A stretch of 64,000 nt of DNA from contig NZ_JAKKIE010000004.1 in the NCBI RefSeq assembly GCF_021742065.1, positions 62,001 through 126,000 on the forward strand. The letters are read 5' to 3'. Source of the stretch: Rhizorhapis sp. SPR117. Lineage in GTDB: Bacteria; Pseudomonadota; Alphaproteobacteria; Sphingomonadales; Sphingomonadaceae. The notes below the pieces were generated by a model. It did not search any database, had not been told where the DNA came from, and worked only from the letters and a program-made list of their open reading frames with translations. The translations under genes and the position numbers were made by a program. Positions 31,459-41,145 of the stretch are shown one piece after another (the stretch's first letter is position 1; each line of letters starts with the position of its first letter).

Positions 31459-32202
31459 TCACCCCAATTTCTCCATCAGTTCGTCCGAAACCTCGTAATT
31501 GCCCCAGACGGTCTGAACATCGTCATCGTCATCGAGCACGTCTATCAGTTTGAAGAGTGACTGCGCCGCGCCTTCATCAACATCGACCATGGTTTGCGGT
31601 TTCCAGGCCAGTTTCGCACTTTCTGGCTCACCCAGCACAGGTTCCAGCGCCTTGGTGACCTCGTGCAATGCATCCAGCGCGGTCCAAATTTCATGCTCAT
31701 CATCCGATGAACTGACATCCTCCGCGCCTGCTTCCAGTGCGGCCTCGAACACCTTGTCGGCACTGCCTGCGCTGGCCGGATAGGTGATAAGGCCCAGCCG
31801 GTCGAACCCATGCGAAACCGCGCCCGATGCGCCCAGATTGCCACCATTCTTGGAAAAGGCCGTGCGAACATTGGTCGCGGTGCGGTTGCGATTGTCGGTC
31901 AGTGCTTCGACGATCAATGCGACCCCGCCGGGACCAAAGCCTTCGTACCGGATTTCTTCATAATCCTCACCACCCGCCTGAGTTGCCTTGTCGATGGCGC
32001 GCTGGATATTGTCCTTCGGCATCGACTGCGCCTTGGCAGCGTTGACGGCCAGACGCAGGCGCGGGTTCATATCCGGATCAGCCATGCCCATCTTTGCCGC
32101 CACAGTGATTTCGCGGCTGAGCTTGGAAAACATGGCGGACCGTTTCTTGTCCTGCGCACCCTTGCGATGCATGATATTCTTGAACTTACTGTGACCGGCC
32201 AC
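31459..32202 (-). CDS. yebC: YebC/PmpR family regulatory protein
   Basis: The 247-aa protein begins [21 protein letters not shown] and continues through [15 protein letters not shown] and [13 protein letters not shown], all typical of YebC/TACO1. Members act as transcriptional regulators in some bacteria, and recent work ties the family to translation of difficult peptides. It sits upstream of ruvC, as in many bacteria. Confidence 0.95.
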   Translation of the reverse strand: MAGHSKFKNIMHRKGAQDKKRSAMFSKLSREITVAAKMGMADPDMNPRLRLAVNAAKAQSMPKDNIQRAIDKATQAGGEDYEEIRYEGFGPGGVALIVEALTDNRNRTATNVRTAFSKNGGNLGASGAVSHGFDRLGLITYPASAGSADKVFEAALEAGAEDVSSSDDEHEIWTALDALHEVTKALEPVLGEPESAKLAWKPQTMVDVDEGAAQSLFKLIDVLDDDDDVQTVWGNYEVSDELMEKLG

Positions 32203-32283
32203 GGGGCCCGCTCCTGCTGTTTCTAAGGGTAAAATGATCGGGCTATCTAGCCTGCGGGCGGGAGTCTTGCAACCGTTCGCCCC

Positions 32284-32526
32284 TTACTCCAGCCCCAGAG
32301 CCGCCTTGTAGGTTTCCAGTAGCGCTTCGGCTTCCTGACGTTCGTGATTTTCCATCTTTCGCAAGCGGACGATGGCGCGCATCGTCTTTGTATCATAGCC
32401 CGTGGCCTTGGCTTCGCCATAGACGTCCTTGATGTCGTCGGCGATGCCCTTTTTTTCTTCTTCCAGTCGTTCGATACGTTCGATGAACAGGCGCAGTTGG
32501 TCGGCCGCGACATTGCCTTCACTCAT
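32284..32526 (-). CDS. gapR: GapR family (DUF2312) DNA-binding protein
   Basis: The 80-aa protein matches the DUF2312 family, whose Caulobacter member GapR is a nucleoid-associated protein that binds overtwisted DNA ahead of replication and transcription. Visible features are [21 protein letters not shown] (helical), [21 protein letters not shown] and [17 protein letters not shown], a long coiled coil with basic residues. ATG 32526 ([10 protein letters not shown]) is preferred over 32538. Confidence 0.9.
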   Translation of the reverse strand: MSEGNVAADQLRLFIERIERLEEEKKGIADDIKDVYGEAKATGYDTKTMRAIVRLRKMENHERQEAEALLETYKAALGLE

Positions 32527-32590
32527 TATGGACTCCAATAGCTTGTGATTGGGCCTGAAACAGCCCGCGATGAATCAGTGCGCCAAGCCT

Positions 32591-32890
32591 CTAATGGCTT
32601 CCGGCATTCTTGGCCACGCTTTCCTTCATCCGGGCGAGTTGATCGGGTGTCGCGTCGGCCTGATGCCGGGCTTTCCATTCATTGTAGGGCATGCCGTAGA
32701 CGATCTCGCGCGCCTGTTCTTTTGTCAGCGTTTTGTCGGCTTCCTGTATCCAGTCGGACAGGCAATTGCGGCAAAATCCGGCCAGACCCATCAAATCGAC
32801 ATTCTGCACGTCGGTTCGGTGTTGCAAATGTTGCAACAGGCGGCGGAAAGCCGTTGCGGCCACTGCATCATTCACTATGCTGTCAGGCAA
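32591..32890 (-). CDS. DUF1244 domain protein
   Basis: The 99-aa product belongs to a conserved proteobacterial family of unknown function. It contains AATAFRRLLQHLQHRTDVQN, VDLMGLAGFCRNCLSDWIQEA with two Cys in CRNC, and REIVYGMPYNEWKARHQ. The start is TTG 32890: AAGGAG lies about eight bases upstream, and homologues begin at this point. It is divergent from pyk. Confidence 0.85.
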   Translation of the reverse strand: MPDSIVNDAVAATAFRRLLQHLQHRTDVQNVDLMGLAGFCRNCLSDWIQEADKTLTKEQAREIVYGMPYNEWKARHQADATPDQLARMKESVAKNAGSH

Positions 32891-32979
32891 TTTCGTTCTC
32901 CTTGTCGTGCAGCTTGGAAAATTCAGTCGTTCTGCGGTTGTCCCGATATAGGGGCGGCCCTTCATGCGCAGGAGTAGGT

Positions 32980-34443
32980 GTGCCGAAGAAAATGAGTCCA
33001 CGGTCGCGCAAGGTCCGTATATTGGCTACGCTGGGGCCGGCTAGCAACAGTTCCGACATGATCCGCAAACTATATCTGGCGGGAGCGGATGCTTTCCGCA
33101 TCAACATGAGTCATGGCGACCATGCCGATCATGCGGCCCGCATTGAATCGATCCGGGCACTGGAAAAGGAATTTGGCCGTCCGACCACTATCCTTGCCGA
33201 TTTGCAGGGGCCAAAGCTGCGCGTCGGAACATTTGCCGATGGCGTCGCAATGCTGAAAGTCGGCGTGAAGTTCATACTCGACAGAGATGAAACGCCGGGC
33301 GACATGTATCGGGTCAATCTGCCGCACCCGGAAATCTACGCTGCGCTTGAACCTGGAACCCGGCTGCTGCTCGACGATGGCAAGATGGTGCTGCGGGTCA
33401 AGGCGGTTACAGCCGACCGCATCGACACGATTGTGGAGGTTGGCGGGACGCTGTCCAACCGCAAGGGCGTCAATATTCCCGATGTCGTCGTGCCGCTGGC
33501 GGCGCTCACCGACAAGGACCGCCGCGATCTTGCGTTCGCCATGCAGCAGGGGGTCGACTGGGTTGCGCTTTCCTTTGTTCAACGGCCCGAGGATCTGGCG
33601 GAGGCGCGCCGGTTGATGGGTGGATATGGGGCATTGCTGGCAAAAATCGAAAAGCCTGCGGCTGTGCATCGGCTCGACGAAATATTGGAATCATGCGATG
33701 CCGTCATGGTCGCACGCGGCGATCTGGGCGTAGAATTGCCACCGGAAGCGGTGCCGCCGTTGCAGAAACAGATTGTCGCCAGCGCCCGCCGACTGGGCAA
33801 GCCGGTGGTGGTTGCAACGCAGATGCTCGAATCCATGATCAAGTCGCCGACGCCGACCAGAGCCGAAGTATCCGATGTGGCGACCGCGGTGTATGATGGT
33901 GCGGACACGATCATGCTGTCGGCTGAAACCGCGGCGGGCGACTGGCCCGAAGAGGCGGTGAAAATGATGGACAGCATCGCGCAAAGCGTAGAGGCCGATC
34001 CGGGTTATCTCGCCCGCCTGCATTTTACTGAAACCAAGCCTGATCCCACTACGGCAGATGCTCTTGCCGAAGCCAGCAACAGCATTACCCGCACCGTTTC
34101 GGTGAGCACGATTATTTGCTTCACATCATCGGGCAGCACCGCCCGGCGCGTGGCGCGAGAACGACCGGGAGCAACGGTGCTGGTCTTGACGCCGCGCGCA
34201 GACACGGCACGAAAACTGGGCATGCTCTGGGGTGTCCATGCCGTGCGGACCAAGGATATTGGCAGCTTTGAGGAAATGATCGGCAAGGGCCGCCGCATGG
34301 CTCTGCGCCATGGCATCGCCAAGGCGGGCGACAAGGTAATCATAGTTGCAGGTGTCCCCTTCGGTACGCCCGGTTCAACCAATGTTCTGCATGTTGCAAC
34401 CCTGACAGGCGACGAGTTGAAGAACCGAGAAGAGGGGGATTAG
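32980..34443 (+). CDS. pyk: Pyruvate kinase
   Basis: Pyruvate kinase makes pyruvate and ATP from PEP. The 487-aa product has KVRILATLGPASNSSDMIRKL, AFRINMSHGDHADH, LADLQGPKLRVG, the Lys/Glu metal site in LLAKIEKPAAVHRLDEIL, VARGDLGVELPPE, and KPVVVATQMLESM. The start is GTG 32980 with GGAG five bases upstream; ATG 32992 is an alternative. ppc follows, so two enzymes that compete for PEP are neighbours. Confidence 0.95.
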   Translation: MPKKMSPRSRKVRILATLGPASNSSDMIRKLYLAGADAFRINMSHGDHADHAARIESIRALEKEFGRPTTILADLQGPKLRVGTFADGVAMLKVGVKFILDRDETPGDMYRVNLPHPEIYAALEPGTRLLLDDGKMVLRVKAVTADRIDTIVEVGGTLSNRKGVNIPDVVVPLAALTDKDRRDLAFAMQQGVDWVALSFVQRPEDLAEARRLMGGYGALLAKIEKPAAVHRLDEILESCDAVMVARGDLGVELPPEAVPPLQKQIVASARRLGKPVVVATQMLESMIKSPTPTRAEVSDVATAVYDGADTIMLSAETAAGDWPEEAVKMMDSIAQSVEADPGYLARLHFTETKPDPTTADALAEASNSITRTVSVSTIICFTSSGSTARRVARERPGATVLVLTPRADTARKLGMLWGVHAVRTKDIGSFEEMIGKGRRMALRHGIAKAGDKVIIVAGVPFGTPGSTNVLHVATLTGDELKNREEGD

Positions 34444-34502
34444 AAACGCTCTGAACGTCCATTTTCCTTGACCAAATTCCTGTTGCGATGCAGCATTGTC
34501 TT

Positions 34503-37187
34503 ATGGCGACTTCTCCACCCATTACGCAAAATCCTGACATTCGTTTCCTCGGACGCCTGTTGGGAGACGTGATCCGTGCCTATGGCGGTGACAAGCTTTA
34601 CCGGCAGACGGAATATATCCGCTCCTCTTCGGTCGATCGTGCGCGCGGCGTGGCCGATGCCGATGTAGTCGACCCCGGCCTGGATGCATTAAGCCTGGAC
34701 GACACGATCAATTTCGTGCGCGGCTTCATGCTGTTTTCGATGCTCGCCAATCTTGCCGAGGACCGGCAGGGCGTTGCGGCAGAACCGGGAGCAGATGTGG
34801 CATCGGCGCTCAAGCGTTTGAAGAACCACGGAATTGGTACTGATGCCGTCATGAAGTTGCTGGACAAGGCGCTCATCGTCCCTGTGCTGACCGCGCACCC
34901 GACAGAGGTGCGGCGCAAGAGCATGATCGATCACAAGAACCGCATTGCCGAACTCATGCGTCTCAAGGATGCGTGCGTTGCAGAGACGGAAAGCGGCGAC
35001 AGGGTTGAGGAGGCGATCTATCGTCAGATTGCGCTGCTCTGGCAGACACGACCGCTGCGGCGCGAGCGGCTTTTTGTCGCCGATGAGGTGGAAAACGCGC
35101 TCACCTATTTGCGCGATATATTTCTTCCTGTTCTCCCTGCCCTTTATGGCCGTTGGGAGCGCGAACTGGGTCACCGCCCGCCCAGCTTTCTAAGGGCCGG
35201 TAGCTGGATTGGCGGCGACCGTGATGGCAATCCCTATGTTCGGGCGGATTCGCTCCGTCTTGCCTTGTCCCGCGCCTGTGAATCGGTCCTCGTTCATTAT
35301 CTTGAAGCGGTACACGCGCTGGGCGCGGAATTGTCCATTTCGACAGAACTGGCCGATGTGCCTGAAGACGTGCTGGGACTGGCGGAAAGGAGCGGCGATG
35401 CATCGCCGAGCCGTCAGGACGAACCCTATCGTCGCGCTTTGTCAGGAATCTACGCACGCCTTTCAGCGACGCATGAAAAATTATGCGGCAAGCGCCCTCC
35501 GCGCCCATCGATGCTGCCCGCCGAACCTTATGCATTACCTGGTGAATTTCGCCATGACCTGATCACCATCGCGGCCGGGCTTCAAAGCAAGGGCGATGGA
35601 GCGCTGGCGAGTGGAGGTGCGCTGGGCCGCCTGATTCGAGCCGTCGAAACTTTCGGCTTTCATCTGGCCACGCTGGACCTGCGGCAAAATAGCGAGGTTC
35701 ATGAGCGTGTCGTTGCCGAATTGCTGAAGGTCGCAGGCGTGGAGGCCGATTATCTCGGACTCGACGAATATGCCCGCATAGCGTTGTTGCGGCAGGAGTT
35801 ATCGACAAATCGTCCGCTTGGCAGCCGATTTGTCGGCTATTCGGAAGAAACGACTGGCGAACTGGCCATCATTCATGCCGCCGCCGAGGCGCATCGCGTT
35901 TATGGATCGCAGTGCATCACCGTCTATAATATCAGCAAGGCTGAAAGCGTGTCCGACATGCTGGAGGTCAATATATTGCTGAAGGAAGCGGGCCTGTGGC
36001 GTGCTGCGGACAATGGAGATCCACCGCACGCAGCGATCATGGCGGTGCCATTGTTTGAAACCATCGCTGACCTTGAAGCCGCACCTGAAATCATGGCCGC
36101 CTATTTCGGCTTGCCGGAAATTGACGCGCTGGTGACGCAGCGTGGACATCAGGAAGTGATGATCGGCTATTCCGACAGCAACAAGGATGGCGGTTATCTC
36201 ACTTCCACATGGGGGCTGCATCAGTCGAGCAAGGCGCTTGAGCCGATTTTCGCCCGTGCGGGTACGTCGATGCAACTTTTCCATGGCCGCGGCGGCGCCG
36301 TTGGGCGGGGTGGGGGGTCTTCATTTGCTGCCATTCGTGCGCAGCCGCCCGGTACGGTGCAGGGACGCATCCGCATTACCGAACAGGGAGAGGTGATCGC
36401 CGCCAAATATGGCACGCATGATGTCGCCATGGCGAATCTGGAGGCGATGACCAGCGCCACGTTGCTGGCCAGTCTTGAACCCGAAGCGCTGTCCGAACGC
36501 GATACAGTGCGGTTTTCCATGGCGATGGATCAGCTGTCCGCGAGCGCTTTCGCATCCTATCGCGGGCTGGTTTACGATACCAAGGGGTTCCGCGAATTTT
36601 TTCGTCAGATGACGCCGCTATCCGAAATCGCAGGCCTGAAGATCGGTTCGCGTCCGGCCAGCCGCAAAAAAAGCGATCGGATAGAGGATTTGCGCGCAAT
36701 CCCATGGGTTTTCAGCTGGGCGCAGGCGCGTGTCATGCTGCCCGGCTGGTACGGCGTGGGACATGCTATCACTGGTTTTGAGGACAAGGCGCTGCTGACC
36801 GACATGGCGCAAATATGGCCCTTTTTCCAGGCCACGCTCGCCAACATGGAAATGGTGCTGGCAAAATCGGACATGGCGCTCGCCGCGCGTTATGTTGGGC
36901 TGGTCGAAAATCGAAAATCGGGTCAGGCGATTTTCGGAAGGATTCGTGACGGGTGGGAGCAGACGCAAGAGGGTTTGCTCACCATCACGGGCCAGTCCCG
37001 CCTGCTGGAGAAAAACCCGGCGCTCGATACATCGATCCGACTGCGTCTGCCGTATATCGAACCGCTGAACCTGCTTCAGATCGAGCTGCTGAAACGTCAC
37101 CGCAGTGGTGAGGAAGATCCACGCATTCGTGAAGGGATCGAGTTGTCGATCAATGCAATCGCCACGGCGTTGCGCAACAGCGGCTGA
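34503..37187 (+). CDS. ppc: Phosphoenolpyruvate carboxylase
   Basis: Ppc makes oxaloacetate from PEP and bicarbonate to refill the TCA cycle. The product of about 894 aa has the catalytic His in VLTAHPTEVRRKSMIDH, GSWIGGDRDGNPYV, GYSDSNKDGGYLTSTW, and the glycine-rich FHGRGGAVGRGGG. The start could be ATG 34503 or ATG 34488; neither has a strong ribosome site. The C-terminus ends NSG, close to the usual NTG. It lies about 60 bases after pyk. Confidence 0.96.
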   Translation: MATSPPITQNPDIRFLGRLLGDVIRAYGGDKLYRQTEYIRSSSVDRARGVADADVVDPGLDALSLDDTINFVRGFMLFSMLANLAEDRQGVAAEPGADVASALKRLKNHGIGTDAVMKLLDKALIVPVLTAHPTEVRRKSMIDHKNRIAELMRLKDACVAETESGDRVEEAIYRQIALLWQTRPLRRERLFVADEVENALTYLRDIFLPVLPALYGRWERELGHRPPSFLRAGSWIGGDRDGNPYVRADSLRLALSRACESVLVHYLEAVHALGAELSISTELADVPEDVLGLAERSGDASPSRQDEPYRRALSGIYARLSATHEKLCGKRPPRPSMLPAEPYALPGEFRHDLITIAAGLQSKGDGALASGGALGRLIRAVETFGFHLATLDLRQNSEVHERVVAELLKVAGVEADYLGLDEYARIALLRQELSTNRPLGSRFVGYSEETTGELAIIHAAAEAHRVYGSQCITVYNISKAESVSDMLEVNILLKEAGLWRAADNGDPPHAAIMAVPLFETIADLEAAPEIMAAYFGLPEIDALVTQRGHQEVMIGYSDSNKDGGYLTSTWGLHQSSKALEPIFARAGTSMQLFHGRGGAVGRGGGSSFAAIRAQPPGTVQGRIRITEQGEVIAAKYGTHDVAMANLEAMTSATLLASLEPEALSERDTVRFSMAMDQLSASAFASYRGLVYDTKGFREFFRQMTPLSEIAGLKIGSRPASRKKSDRIEDLRAIPWVFSWAQARVMLPGWYGVGHAITGFEDKALLTDMAQIWPFFQATLANMEMVLAKSDMALAARYVGLVENRKSGQAIFGRIRDGWEQTQEGLLTITGQSRLLEKNPALDTSIRLRLPYIEPLNLLQIELLKRHRSGEEDPRIREGIELSINAIATALRNSG

Positions 37188-37221
37188 CATCTTGCCCTTT
37201 GGGTCCATGGCGGATGGAACC

Positions 37222-37266
37222 AGCAAAAAAAAGAGCCGGTCCCAAGGGGCCGGCTCTGAAGTTTTA
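37222..37266. terminator. Strong hairpin terminator downstream of ppc
   Basis: The stem AGAGCCGG (37232-37239) with CCGGCTCT (37250-37257), extended by CCC/GGG, has a T run on both strands: GAAGTTTT on the plus side and eight T residues on the minus side. It can end ppc and, more strongly, a leftward transcript from the region to its right. Confidence 0.85.
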
Positions 37267-37267
37267 G

Positions 37268-37520
37268 GAGAGGATGCCTGAAAGGCAATTTTGCTATGCT
37301 GGATGGCACGCAATGCTGCAAGTGCGAAAAGACGATGAGCACTTTCATTTTTTGCACTTGTAAGGAAATGCGCTGCTTTATGCCCTGAGTCGTAGTGAAT
37401 CTTATGGAAATCACTCCCTAGGGAAAAGTGCTGCAGTTGGCTGATTACCGGAATTTCACCGGTGCATCACTCTCCTGCGAACTCCCCGCCTTGTAGCATG
37501 GGCACCAACTGCAGCAGAGC
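37268..37520 (-). ncRNA. Possible structured RNA in the ppc/phosphodiesterase interval
   Basis: This gene-free stretch between convergent genes is rich in paired segments: perfect 12-bp arms TGCTGCAGTTGG (37429-37440) and CCAACTGCAGCA (37505-37516); an inner hairpin ACCGG/CCGGT (37447-37463); CAAGTGC/GCACTTG arms around 37318-37361; and a palindrome TCCCTAGGGA (37415-37424). A terminator with eight T residues on the minus strand follows at 37232-37257. A leftward RNA of about 250-300 nt would fit. I could not match it to 6S, tmRNA, SRP RNA, RNase P or a named riboswitch. Confidence 0.35.
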
Positions 37521-37589
37521 AAGTCTACTCTTCTGATGATATCATGGGAATAGCCTGAAAACTGCGCTTTTATTGCTTTGCACCATGTA

Positions 37590-38444
37590 TTAACTGGGGC
37601 GTTCCGCGAGCAGGCTACGCACCAATGGTTGCATGGATGCATCATATTTGGCCAACATGACATGGTCATCGGCGGTATCGAAATGGGTGACAAGTTCACG
37701 CCCATTCCACCAGTGCAGTGCAAAGGCTGGCGGATCGGCGACGATCATGGGTCGGTTGTCCGGCATATCGGGGTTCATGGGACGCAGGTCCAGCGTAACC
37801 TGAGGTGCGGTGGAGGGGCAAATGGCAACCGCTGTGCCATTCCAGGGCGCCACAATCGCGCGGTGGAGATGGCCGCAAATGACCGCCTTGATCTGTGGTT
37901 TGCCAGCGATCGCTGCGGTAATGCGGGACACCCATGGTTCGTCAGCATGTGTGTTCATCCAGTCAATCCCGACTTCTATGGGCGGGTGGTGCATCACGAT
38001 GATCGTTGGCCTGTCCACCTGTTCGGCAAGGCGGGCGTTTAGCCAGGCAGCGCGGGTGTCGCAGAACGCGCCGCCGTGCCGTCCTTCCTCCAGCGTGTCG
38101 AGAACGATCAGGCGCAATGGCCCCAGGTCCGTTTCATATTGGACGAAGCCATCCGCGGTGGGAATTTCCGGGAAATATTTCCGAAAATTCGAACGGTTGT
38201 CATGGTTTCCTACGCAGGGCCACACCGGGAATGGGCAGATGCTGAGCGCGTTGACGAGCCGTTCGTAGCTTGCCGGATCACCCAGATCCACAAGGTCCCC
38301 TGTTGCAAGCAGAACGTCGGGTCTGTTGGGCCCCTCGCACAGCAAACGCAGAACCTGATCCAACCGCTTCCGGTTGAATTCCGCCGGATTATCCGGGTCA
38401 AAGCCCAGATGAATATCCGTGATCTGAGCGATCAGCACTGACAC
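37590..38444 (-). CDS. Metallophosphoesterase, CpdA/GpdQ-like phosphodiesterase
   Basis: The 284-aa protein is a class III cyclic-nucleotide or glycerophosphodiester phosphodiesterase. The metal motifs are complete: AQITDIHLG, ATGDLVDLGDP, CVGNHDNR, VMHHPP and ICGHLHRA. It is predicted to be cytoplasmic and to use two metals. The next gene block, six bases upstream, includes a protein with two cyclic-nucleotide-binding domains, so a role in cNMP turnover is attractive but inferred; GpdQ-type activity is the alternative. Confidence 0.9.
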   Translation of the reverse strand: MSVLIAQITDIHLGFDPDNPAEFNRKRLDQVLRLLCEGPNRPDVLLATGDLVDLGDPASYERLVNALSICPFPVWPCVGNHDNRSNFRKYFPEIPTADGFVQYETDLGPLRLIVLDTLEEGRHGGAFCDTRAAWLNARLAEQVDRPTIIVMHHPPIEVGIDWMNTHADEPWVSRITAAIAGKPQIKAVICGHLHRAIVAPWNGTAVAICPSTAPQVTLDLRPMNPDMPDNRPMIVADPPAFALHWWNGRELVTHFDTADDHVMLAKYDASMQPLVRSLLAERPS

Positions 38445-38450
38445 TTCCCC

Positions 38451-40262
38451 CTAATTGTCGAGACCCTGCACTCCTGCCGGTTGAACGTCCGTTACTGGCT
38501 TCATGGCCGCGACTCGTTGTTTCGTCGACCAGGGTGCCCCTTCGTCCGGATGGTAGCTGTGACATAAAGCACAACTGGACGGAATATCAGCGTTCGCCTT
38601 GGGGCCGCCATGGCAGGTACGGCATGTGGCGATGCCGGGCAGCATCACATCGCTGGCCTTGTCCGACTTTCCGGCGGCATGGCAGCTTTCGCATTTTTCC
38701 GTCTTGTGCGCGTCATGATCGAACCAGCCCTTGCCCATATAGCGCATGGTTTGATGTACAGGCAGAACGTGCCAGTCGTCGGAACCGGTCGTGACCGGCG
38801 GTGTGATGGTATGGCAATCATAACAGGCCCCGCCTTTGGAAAAGACCGCCCGGATCGCTGCATCGGCCCGTGACGGACACGCCGCCGCCGCACCGAAATA
38901 GGCGTGATAAAGTTGTCCTTGCGCATATTGGCCGGGCCGACGCCGCGCCATGCCGTCAAGGCTGATCGGCTTTTCAGGATCGCTTGAACGATAATAGGCG
39001 CGCAAGTCGGCGATGACCTGTTTGGGTTCTCCATGGCGCAGGGTGCGGAGTGTGCCGCCAATTTCCTCGAAAGCCAGGCTATGACACATGGCGCAATCCT
39101 GTTTCATATCGACGGCCTGAAAACGAACACCGTCAGCGGTGGGGACATGACAATCCTTGCAGGCCAGCGCATCGCCGAAACCATGATCCGCCTTCATGGT
39201 CTGCGCCATGCGAGCAACCCCATTGGTGCGCGACAAGTGCAGTTTATGGGGGAATTTCAGGCCGCTATTCTCCGTCGGATTCTTATCGAGCGAAATGCGG
39301 GTGAAGACAGGATGCTCGCCCGGCGTCGTCATGACGGCGGGCCGGAATTCGGGATGTGCCTTGCCAAAATCGGCCACATTTTCGAGTTTCGTATCGGTCA
39401 GCCGTCCATTCAGCCCGTCATGGCAATTGGTGCAGAAAACCTGCTGCGTCGGCTGCATAGGTCCAGCGCCTTCATGTTCGCGATGGCAATCGACGCATGC
39501 GCCATCAGGCTTGTTGAATATATGCGCAACGCCCGCCAGAATCTGGCCGCCCAGTCCCGGCGTGCCTTTGGCACGCGCCAACCGTGCCGGATCAGCATGA
39601 TCGTGGACATCGGTATGACAGGCCACACAGGCGCTGTCGCGAACCGAGACGAAGGCATCGACATGACAGGCCTGGCAATTATTTTCGAGCGACCGATGCG
39701 CTTGCGACAGAGGACCGCTGGACCAGCTTTGGTCCGCATGGAAGGTTTTCGGCCGTTCCTTGACGCCTTTATGGCTCACATAGCTCCAGATAGGAACAGC
39801 TAGAAAGGCGATAAGGATGAGAATGTCGAAGCCCCATGCGCCGGTCCGTTTGCCCGGTAAAAGGCCGCGCAGGGAAAAAACCTGTACTTCGTCCTTTTCC
39901 TCGGAAGCATCGGACAGGGCTTCGACCCGTTCGACCGCTATCGCTACTTTGCCGTCCTCTTGACCGATCGTCAGGCGATGACCGCCCAGGCGCAGTTCGG
40001 CGCCTTTCACGCAGTCGATGTCGGCGCGCTGGGTCGATCGGCCATCGACATCGAAGGGCAGGCCGCCTGTGGCCGTTATGCTGATACGGCGATTGCCGAG
40101 TACGTCGATCCGGGCATGTTGCGGTGTGACGGCAAGATCGGGCAGGTGAATGTCATTTTCGGCCGCGCGACCGATGGTGATGCTATCTGCCGCGATTTCT
40201 GATGGACGCACGATCTGGCGACCATCGGCGGTATGGGAAATCTGCTTGATGAGGAATGTCAT
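38451..40262 (-). CDS. FHA-domain membrane decaheme cytochrome c
   Basis: The 603-aa protein joins three parts. Residues about 20-105 are an FHA domain (SITIGRAAENDIHLPD with Gly31-Arg32, VTPQHARIDV with His49), which would read phosphothreonine in the cytoplasm. Residues 144-162 are a membrane helix. From about 175 to the end there are ten CxxCH motifs (first at 196-200, NNCQACH; last SSCALCH), which would bind ten c-type hemes in the periplasm. No cleavable signal peptide is seen; the helix should act as the export signal and anchor. It is the last of three leftward genes. I know no characterised protein with this layout. Confidence 0.9.
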   Translation of the reverse strand: MTFLIKQISHTADGRQIVRPSEIAADSITIGRAAENDIHLPDLAVTPQHARIDVLGNRRISITATGGLPFDVDGRSTQRADIDCVKGAELRLGGHRLTIGQEDGKVAIAVERVEALSDASEEKDEVQVFSLRGLLPGKRTGAWGFDILILIAFLAVPIWSYVSHKGVKERPKTFHADQSWSSGPLSQAHRSLENNCQACHVDAFVSVRDSACVACHTDVHDHADPARLARAKGTPGLGGQILAGVAHIFNKPDGACVDCHREHEGAGPMQPTQQVFCTNCHDGLNGRLTDTKLENVADFGKAHPEFRPAVMTTPGEHPVFTRISLDKNPTENSGLKFPHKLHLSRTNGVARMAQTMKADHGFGDALACKDCHVPTADGVRFQAVDMKQDCAMCHSLAFEEIGGTLRTLRHGEPKQVIADLRAYYRSSDPEKPISLDGMARRRPGQYAQGQLYHAYFGAAAACPSRADAAIRAVFSKGGACYDCHTITPPVTTGSDDWHVLPVHQTMRYMGKGWFDHDAHKTEKCESCHAAGKSDKASDVMLPGIATCRTCHGGPKANADIPSSCALCHSYHPDEGAPWSTKQRVAAMKPVTDVQPAGVQGLDN

Positions 40263-40272
40263 GTCCGCTGCC

Positions 40273-41145
40273 TCACCAGTAGAAAAAGACGCTGATGATA
40301 TGGGCGGTAAGCGCCGCGATCAGGGCGAAGGTTATCGGAACATGGATGTATAACCAGACTTCCAGCATTGCCTTTAGCTGCAAGTGCCGGCGCAGGCGGG
40401 CGAGCATTGCTTCCTTGCGTTCCAGCAGCGCATCGACGCGTTCGAGCGGATCGTTGCCAGTGTCCGGGGCGAGGCCCGTGGTGCGTCGGATGTCGCGATG
40501 CGCGGCCCGGCTGGCGCAGGTGGGATAGCGGCCCGACAGGCGGCGCACGATGCCGCCGCCAAACGGGTCCTGATCGAGCGATTCCTGTACCAGTGCAGCT
40601 TGTTCGTGGGCCAGCGGCTGTGCAGAGTCGTGCAGTTGGCGGTCAATGGCGCGCAGTGCGTCGAGCATCTGAACCTGCGTCATTTCCTCACGATTGTTGC
40701 TGAGCGCGGCGGGCAGCGTTGCATAGACGAAGATGCCATAAATGCCCGACAGGATAACCAGCATCATCAGGGCATAGGCAAGGGTGTGAACGTTCCAGCC
40801 GAATTGAAAGCCGGTATGCAGCGTGGCGACGACAATCAGGCTGAGGCCCAGATAAACATGGGCCGATGTCCATGCCTTCAACGACCAGCGCCCCGGCGTC
40901 ATCGCGCGCTTGCGCACGCCCAGCAGGGTCAGCCACAGGATCAGCAACGCGCCGATGGTGCCCAGCGTGTAGCCGTACCAGCTTCCCCCATTGGGGCGCG
41001 GTTCGACGTCGATCAGCGCATAGCCCAAGATGGCAATGAACGAGATGGCCAACGCGATTTTCAGCCAGCGGAAATTGCGATGCCGCAGGAAACTGTCGTG
41101 CAGCGTTTCGCCCTTGACGCGGCCGGGGGTGGCGCGGGTGGCCAT
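40273..41145 (-). CDS. Di-heme b-type membrane subunit
   Basis: The 290-aa protein has five membrane segments (about 28-45, 58-76, 94-112, 121-146, 262-287). His96 and His110 in the third and His268 and His282 in the fifth are both spaced by 14 residues, the pattern of helices that hold two b hemes across a membrane. A soluble, partly coiled region (about 150-260) lies between. It probably links a cytoplasmic FeS donor to a periplasmic cytochrome or to quinone. ATG 41145 overlaps the upstream stop (TGATG); GTG 41148 is possible. Confidence 0.75.
   Translation of the reverse strand: MATRATPGRVKGETLHDSFLRHRNFRWLKIALAISFIAILGYALIDVEPRPNGGSWYGYTLGTIGALLILWLTLLGVRKRAMTPGRWSLKAWTSAHVYLGLSLIVVATLHTGFQFGWNVHTLAYALMMLVILSGIYGIFVYATLPAALSNNREEMTQVQMLDALRAIDRQLHDSAQPLAHEQAALVQESLDQDPFGGGIVRRLSGRYPTCASRAAHRDIRRTTGLAPDTGNDPLERVDALLERKEAMLARLRRHLQLKAMLEVWLYIHVPITFALIAALTAHIISVFFYW

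Noticed and set aside
37429..37516. Cobalamin or FMN riboswitch on the minus strand near GGTGAAATTCCGGT
   Set aside because: The remaining conserved boxes of either riboswitch are missing and the downstream sequence is not a fitting gene, so only a generic RNA candidate is reported.
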